The position numbers and the translations under genes were made by a program. The notes under the pieces were generated by a model, which had not been told where the DNA came from, searched no databases, and saw only the letters and a list, made by a program, of their open reading frames with translations. From JBFWNG01 sp050251195 (lineage in GTDB: Bacteria; Bdellovibrionota_B; Oligoflexia; Oligoflexales; Oligoflexaceae): a stretch of DNA of 64,000 bases. The stretch's first letter is position 1. Each line of letters starts with the position of its first letter. Below, piece after piece: positions 60,628-64,000 of this stretch. The stretch is from assembly GCA_050251195.1 (NCBI GenBank), contig JBFWNG010000007.1:118867-182866 (forward strand). Direction: 5' to 3'.

Positions 60628-63267
60628 CTATCGTGCGGGCGGAAGGACATACTTCGATTTCGGGTTAAAATCCCATACAAACTTATCCTTTGCATCAATA
60701 TCCAAAGACCAGAGACCCTTTTTCGGACCGTTGGAAGCAAGGAGTTGTTCCGAAACGGTATCCACGACCAGCGTCTGGAAAGCCCGTTTAACCGCACGTC
60801 CGCCAAATTCGCTGTCCTGTCCGAGTTTGGTCAGCCTACCGAGGAGGTTCGCCCCAAGCTCTATTCGAATTTCTTGGTCTGCAAGTCTCTTGTTTAAGTC
60901 CTTCAAAAGTTTGATGACAAGTTTTTGGAAGTCAGACGCCTGCAGACGATTAAATACCACAACCTCGTCTATTCGGTTAATCAGTTCCGATCGCAGATGC
61001 GGCTTAAGCGCATCCCGAACCATTTCTTTCCTGGCTAACTCCGAATGAGCTGGAAACCTCGGAACCGGCAGGTTCGAAGTGAGAATGATTATAGTGTTCG
61101 CGAAATTCGCAACTCGGCCACGCCCGTCCGTCAGTCGGCCTTCATCGAAAATTTGCAAAAAGATATCGAGAACCTTTGGGTGGGCCTTTTCGATTTCGTC
61201 GAAGAGTACGATACAATAGGGTCGCGTCCGCACGGCATCCGTAAGCTCTCCCCCTGCATCAAAGCCGACGTACCCTGGGGGAGCCCCGATAAGCCTCGAA
61301 ACACTGTGAGCTTCCATGTACTCCGACATATCGATGCGAACAATTTTCGTCTCGTCGTCGAACAACTGTTCAGCAAGCGCCTTGGCGAGTTCAGTTTTGC
61401 CAACTCCGGTTGTTCCCAAGAAAAGAAATACCCCAACTGGTTTTGAAGGGTCGTTAATACCAGCCTGCATTCTTTTAACAGAGCGACTCACGGCATGCAC
61501 AGCTTCGGACTGTCCAAATACCTTTTCCTCAAGGGCCGCTTCTATATTCCGAGCTTTTTGCGCTTCGCGACTCACAATCTTCTGCACCGGAATACCCGTC
61601 CATTGAGCAACTACTTCCGCGATATCGAAAATCTCCACCGATTGAACTAGAAAACTATGCTGGCTCTGTAGGTTCGCCAAGTACTTCACCGCTTCCCCAA
61701 TCTGAGACTCCAAACGAGGGATCTCCGAGTTGGTAAGGCGCGCGGCAAATACGAAATCTGCTTGTGTCTTCGCCTCTTCAAATAGGCCTTTCAACTCCTC
61801 CAGACTCTTGTTGAGTTGGGTCAAATGATCATTCTTCGTCTGATAGTCTTTCCATACGCCCGATATTTTGTCGTAACTCGAACGCACAGTACCAAGCTCC
61901 TTCTCGATAGTGCCGATAGCCTTGGCGCTTCCCTTGGCGTTTTGCAATGAACTTTTTTCAATCTCTAGTTCTTCCAAGCGGGATTTCAACTCGCCCATCA
62001 CGCGCGGCATGCTTTCAATTTGGATTTTTTTTCGGGACAGGGCTTCGTCCATGAGGTCGATTGCTTTGTCAGGCAGGTTCCGGTCTGGGATATATCTCTT
62101 CGAATAACGGACGCTCGCTTCAAGTGCCGCTTCCGATATCTTTATCCCGTGATGCAACTCATATTTAGTTTTTAGACCTCTCAGTATTCCGAGAGACGCT
62201 TCCACCGAAGGTTCGTCGACAATTATGGGTTGAAACCGCCTCGCCAGAGCCGCGTCCTTTTCAATATACTTGCGGTACTCCGTCATTGTCGTAGCTGCTA
62301 AGCATTGCAACTCGCCCCGCGCCAACGCTGGCTTGAGCATGTTCGCGGCATCGAGCGACCCTTCGTTGTTGCCGGTTCCGACTAGAGTGTGGATCTCGTC
62401 AATGAACAAGATGATGTTGCCCTTAAGTTCAATGAGCGCGTTGACAATATTCTTTAATCGATCTTCAAATTCGCCTCGAAACTTCGCTCCAGCCATCACG
62501 GATCCCAAGTCGAGCGAAAGGACTCGTTTGTCTTTCATCGAATCAGGAACTTTTCCTTGAACAATTTTTTGAGCCAATCCTTCTGCAACGGCGGACTTAC
62601 CCACACCCGGGTCGCCCAAAAGAATGGGGTTGTTTTTTCTTTTCCTACCCAAAATTTCGATGACGCGAACCAACTCCTGATCTCTGCCGATCACAGGATC
62701 CAATTCTTGTCTTTCGGCCAGCTCGGTGAGATCAACAGTATACTTTCGCAGTTCTGCGTCGATTCGACTTTGTTTGGGATAGGTATCGCCCTGCTTGCCT
62801 GAAGAATCCTTTTTTGGCGCAGCTGAGGCATTAGCTTTAATTTTGCTGTCTTTATCTCCTACAGGCTTGCCTACTAAAGTTTCGAAGTCTTGGGACTTTT
62901 CGTTTTCGGACTTTGCTTTCAGCATGGCATTTTTCAGCGCCGTAGAATTGGCGTGCAGGCCTTGCCACAATGTTTTTTGGTCGATCGTTCCGGATTGTAT
63001 TGTTGCTTCCACTTGATCGAGACAAGAGTCCAACCGGGGACCAAAGTCGATCTTGAAAGAGCCAAATACGCGAGGCAACGCGGATAAATGAGCTTCCAGC
63101 GACCTGATTATTTGCTGGTTTACAAACGCATCATAAAATTTTTCGCTTTGCAGCAATGCTAGAGCTACGTGTTCGACTTCAAGAAGGACATGACCAAAGC
63201 TCTTTGCATAGCGAAGGCCCATATGCAAAGCCTTCTGGCACGCAAAATTGTATTTGTGAACATCCAT
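60628..63267 (-). CDS. ClpB-like AAA+ disaggregase
   Basis: An 879-aa two-ATPase Clp protein. The N-terminal Clp repeats (~1-150) are followed by a long Lys/Ser-rich linker. AAA-1 has Walker A GDPGVGKS; the coiled-coil middle domain (~430-575) is as long as that of ClpB; AAA-2 has GTTGVGKTELAKAL. No ClpP-binding IGF-type loop was seen, supporting a chaperone, not a protease partner. The N-domain and linker differ from standard ClpB, so this may be a second, specialised paralogue. Confidence 0.85.
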   Translation of the reverse strand: MDVHKYNFACQKALHMGLRYAKSFGHVLLEVEHVALALLQSEKFYDAFVNQQIIRSLEAHLSALPRVFGSFKIDFGPRLDSCLDQVEATIQSGTIDQKTLWQGLHANSTALKNAMLKAKSENEKSQDFETLVGKPVGDKDSKIKANASAAPKKDSSGKQGDTYPKQSRIDAELRKYTVDLTELAERQELDPVIGRDQELVRVIEILGRKRKNNPILLGDPGVGKSAVAEGLAQKIVQGKVPDSMKDKRVLSLDLGSVMAGAKFRGEFEDRLKNIVNALIELKGNIILFIDEIHTLVGTGNNEGSLDAANMLKPALARGELQCLAATTMTEYRKYIEKDAALARRFQPIIVDEPSVEASLGILRGLKTKYELHHGIKISEAALEASVRYSKRYIPDRNLPDKAIDLMDEALSRKKIQIESMPRVMGELKSRLEELEIEKSSLQNAKGSAKAIGTIEKELGTVRSSYDKISGVWKDYQTKNDHLTQLNKSLEELKGLFEEAKTQADFVFAARLTNSEIPRLESQIGEAVKYLANLQSQHSFLVQSVEIFDIAEVVAQWTGIPVQKIVSREAQKARNIEAALEEKVFGQSEAVHAVSRSVKRMQAGINDPSKPVGVFLFLGTTGVGKTELAKALAEQLFDDETKIVRIDMSEYMEAHSVSRLIGAPPGYVGFDAGGELTDAVRTRPYCIVLFDEIEKAHPKVLDIFLQIFDEGRLTDGRGRVANFANTIIILTSNLPVPRFPAHSELARKEMVRDALKPHLRSELINRIDEVVVFNRLQASDFQKLVIKLLKDLNKRLADQEIRIELGANLLGRLTKLGQDSEFGGRAVKRAFQTLVVDTVSEQLLASNGPKKGLWSLDIDAKDKFVWDFNPKSKYVLPPAR

Positions 63268-63385
63268 GTCGCCAAACTCAACTGATTCTTATTCAGTTTA
63301 TCTTCGGAGAGTTAGCACCTGCTCTTTAAGATCGGTTGCGACGCCATTCCGAAAGAGGAACATAGTCCGCCAAATTGTTTAGGAA

Positions 63386-63649
63386 TTATTTTGTTTTTTG
63401 GAGTTGCGTAAATTTAAGCTTGAGGTCGGTAAGAACATTTTGAATCAGGGTTTCTTCTTCCTTCGTCAAATTACCGCGCGTCTTATCTCGGAGGAGCTGC
63501 AAGATTTCGATGTTTTGCTTTGCCAATACAAAGTTCTGACCAACCCCTGATTGGATATCTGTCTCAACACCCATATACGACAAAGCTGCCGAAGCAAAAC
63601 TGAGGACAAGTCCCGAAAAGTCTATGTTGGCCGTCTCGTTGTTCGTCAT
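63386..63649 (-). CDS. DUF1844 family protein
   Basis: The 87-aa protein matches the DUF1844 pattern: DFSGLVLSFASAALSYMGV, then AKQNIEILQLLRDKTRGNLT and a helical Leu-rich C-terminus. The function is unknown. It is 118 bases upstream of the ClpB-like gene on the same strand. Confidence 0.85.
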   Translation of the reverse strand: MTNNETANIDFSGLVLSFASAALSYMGVETDIQSGVGQNFVLAKQNIEILQLLRDKTRGNLTKEEETLIQNVLTDLKLKFTQLQKTK

Positions 63650-63717
63650 TGAACCCCCAAGCCTTCTTACCTCAATTAGTTCTTCGAAGCAATAATGCCC
63701 TTAATCCCACTAAAACA

Positions 63718-63746
63718 TTGACAAATACATTTTGCCAAGGCAAATC
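63718..63746 (+). promoter_or_regulatory. Candidate promoter of tRNA-Leu
   Basis: A consensus TTGACA lies 35 bases before the tRNA; the -10 after 17 bases (CAAATC) is poor. Only the -35 is convincing. Confidence 0.3.
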
Positions 63747-63757
63747 TGGGAAAGCAT

Positions 63758-63838
63758 GGGGATGTGGTGGAATTGGTAGACACGCTGGTCTTAGAAGCCA
63801 GTGCCTTGCGCGTAAGAGTTCAAGTCTCTTCGTCCCCA
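63758..63838 (+). tRNA. tRNA-Leu (anticodon TAG)
   Basis: The acceptor GGGGATG / CGTCCCC has one G-U pair and discriminator A. The D-arm contains AATTGGTAGA, the anticodon stem is CTGGT / GCCAG with loop CTTAGAA (TAG at 63792-63794), the variable arm is long (class II) and the T-arm contains GTTCAAGTC. The 3' CCA is not encoded. Confidence 0.95.
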
Positions 63839-64000
63839 CTCGCTCTTTTGCTTCGCAAAAGAGCCCTCTACTCACTCATATATGGTCCAGCCGCACCGTC
63901 AAGGGGTTCCTTTACAATTGATTCGATAGAATAAGATGCGTTCATATATCCGGCGTCTTTTCTAGGGATCACTCCCTGCGCCTTATTGGGATCTGCGCTC

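Overview
The window is a gene-dense piece of a bacterial chromosome with roughly balanced base composition. It contains about 66 protein genes, two tRNAs (Gln-TTG and Leu-TAG), no rRNA, and no insertion sequence, prophage or CRISPR array that I can see. The lineage is inferred, not proven. The large number of lipoproteins with good lipoboxes (about eleven), frequent TTG starts, a MASE1 hybrid kinase, a transglutaminase-elicitor-like lipoprotein, DUF1566-type secreted proteins and the Gram-negative housekeeping set suggest a delta-proteobacterium-like organism, most plausibly Bdellovibrionota/Oligoflexia.

Layout: 1-2.5 kb holds secreted proteins of unknown function, including an Asp-rich lipoprotein. 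2.5-7 kb has a MASE1 hybrid histidine kinase, IlvE and two small exported proteins. 6.9-10.4 kb is a SNF2 ATPase plus SWIM zinc-finger pair. 10.6-15.9 kb is an envelope cluster: an 817-aa lipoprotein with two uracil-DNA-glycosylase-like segments, a Lys/Pro-rich lipoprotein, a transglutaminase-elicitor-like lipoprotein and a DUF1566 protein. 15.9-30.3 kb is mostly housekeeping (QueG, VOC protein, AroE, PilZ-like protein, RibF, TolB-like propeller, HolA, YacG, FAD oxidoreductase, peptide-binding protein, Map, YdeI family, NFU protein, 2-hydroxyacid dehydrogenase, CyoE). 30.4-34.4 kb is a minus-strand run: GHMP kinase, 2Fe-2S ferredoxin, lytic transglycosylase and a 49-aa membrane protein. 34.4-38.1 kb has a pseudo-receiver protein, TrxA, RNase HII, YraN, ribosomal protein L19 and a c-type cytochrome. 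38.2-41.7 kb is a methylmalonyl-CoA mutase operon with its MeaB GTPase and an atypical A-type Fe-S protein. 41.8-48.8 kb has a regulator, lipoproteins, a TPR lipoprotein, a conserved-looking pair of unknown function and a rhomboid protease. 48.8-63.8 kb is core machinery (HutH, Rpe, Def, Lon, GrpE, a Fis-like regulator, DnaB, L9, S6, Pth, L25, Prs, tRNA-Gln, ClpB-like, DUF1844, tRNA-Leu).

How genes work together: mutase, MeaB and the HesB-like protein overlap as one propionate/methylmalonyl-CoA unit. CyoE, hydroxyacid dehydrogenase, NFU and YdeI are packed end to end. Def, Rpe and HutH are translationally linked. Lon, GrpE and the ClpB-like ATPase give a proteostasis theme to the right end. 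L25, Pth, S6, L9 and DnaB form a translation/replication block in which rpsR is missing from its usual place between rpsF and rplI.

Least explained points: the exported double UDG-like lipoprotein, the unannotated 49-aa membrane protein beside cyoE, the HesB-like protein without its C-terminal cysteines, several promoter-overlapping palindromes (trxA, the mutase gene, the Fis-like gene), and an interspersed inverted repeat found in two intergenic sites.
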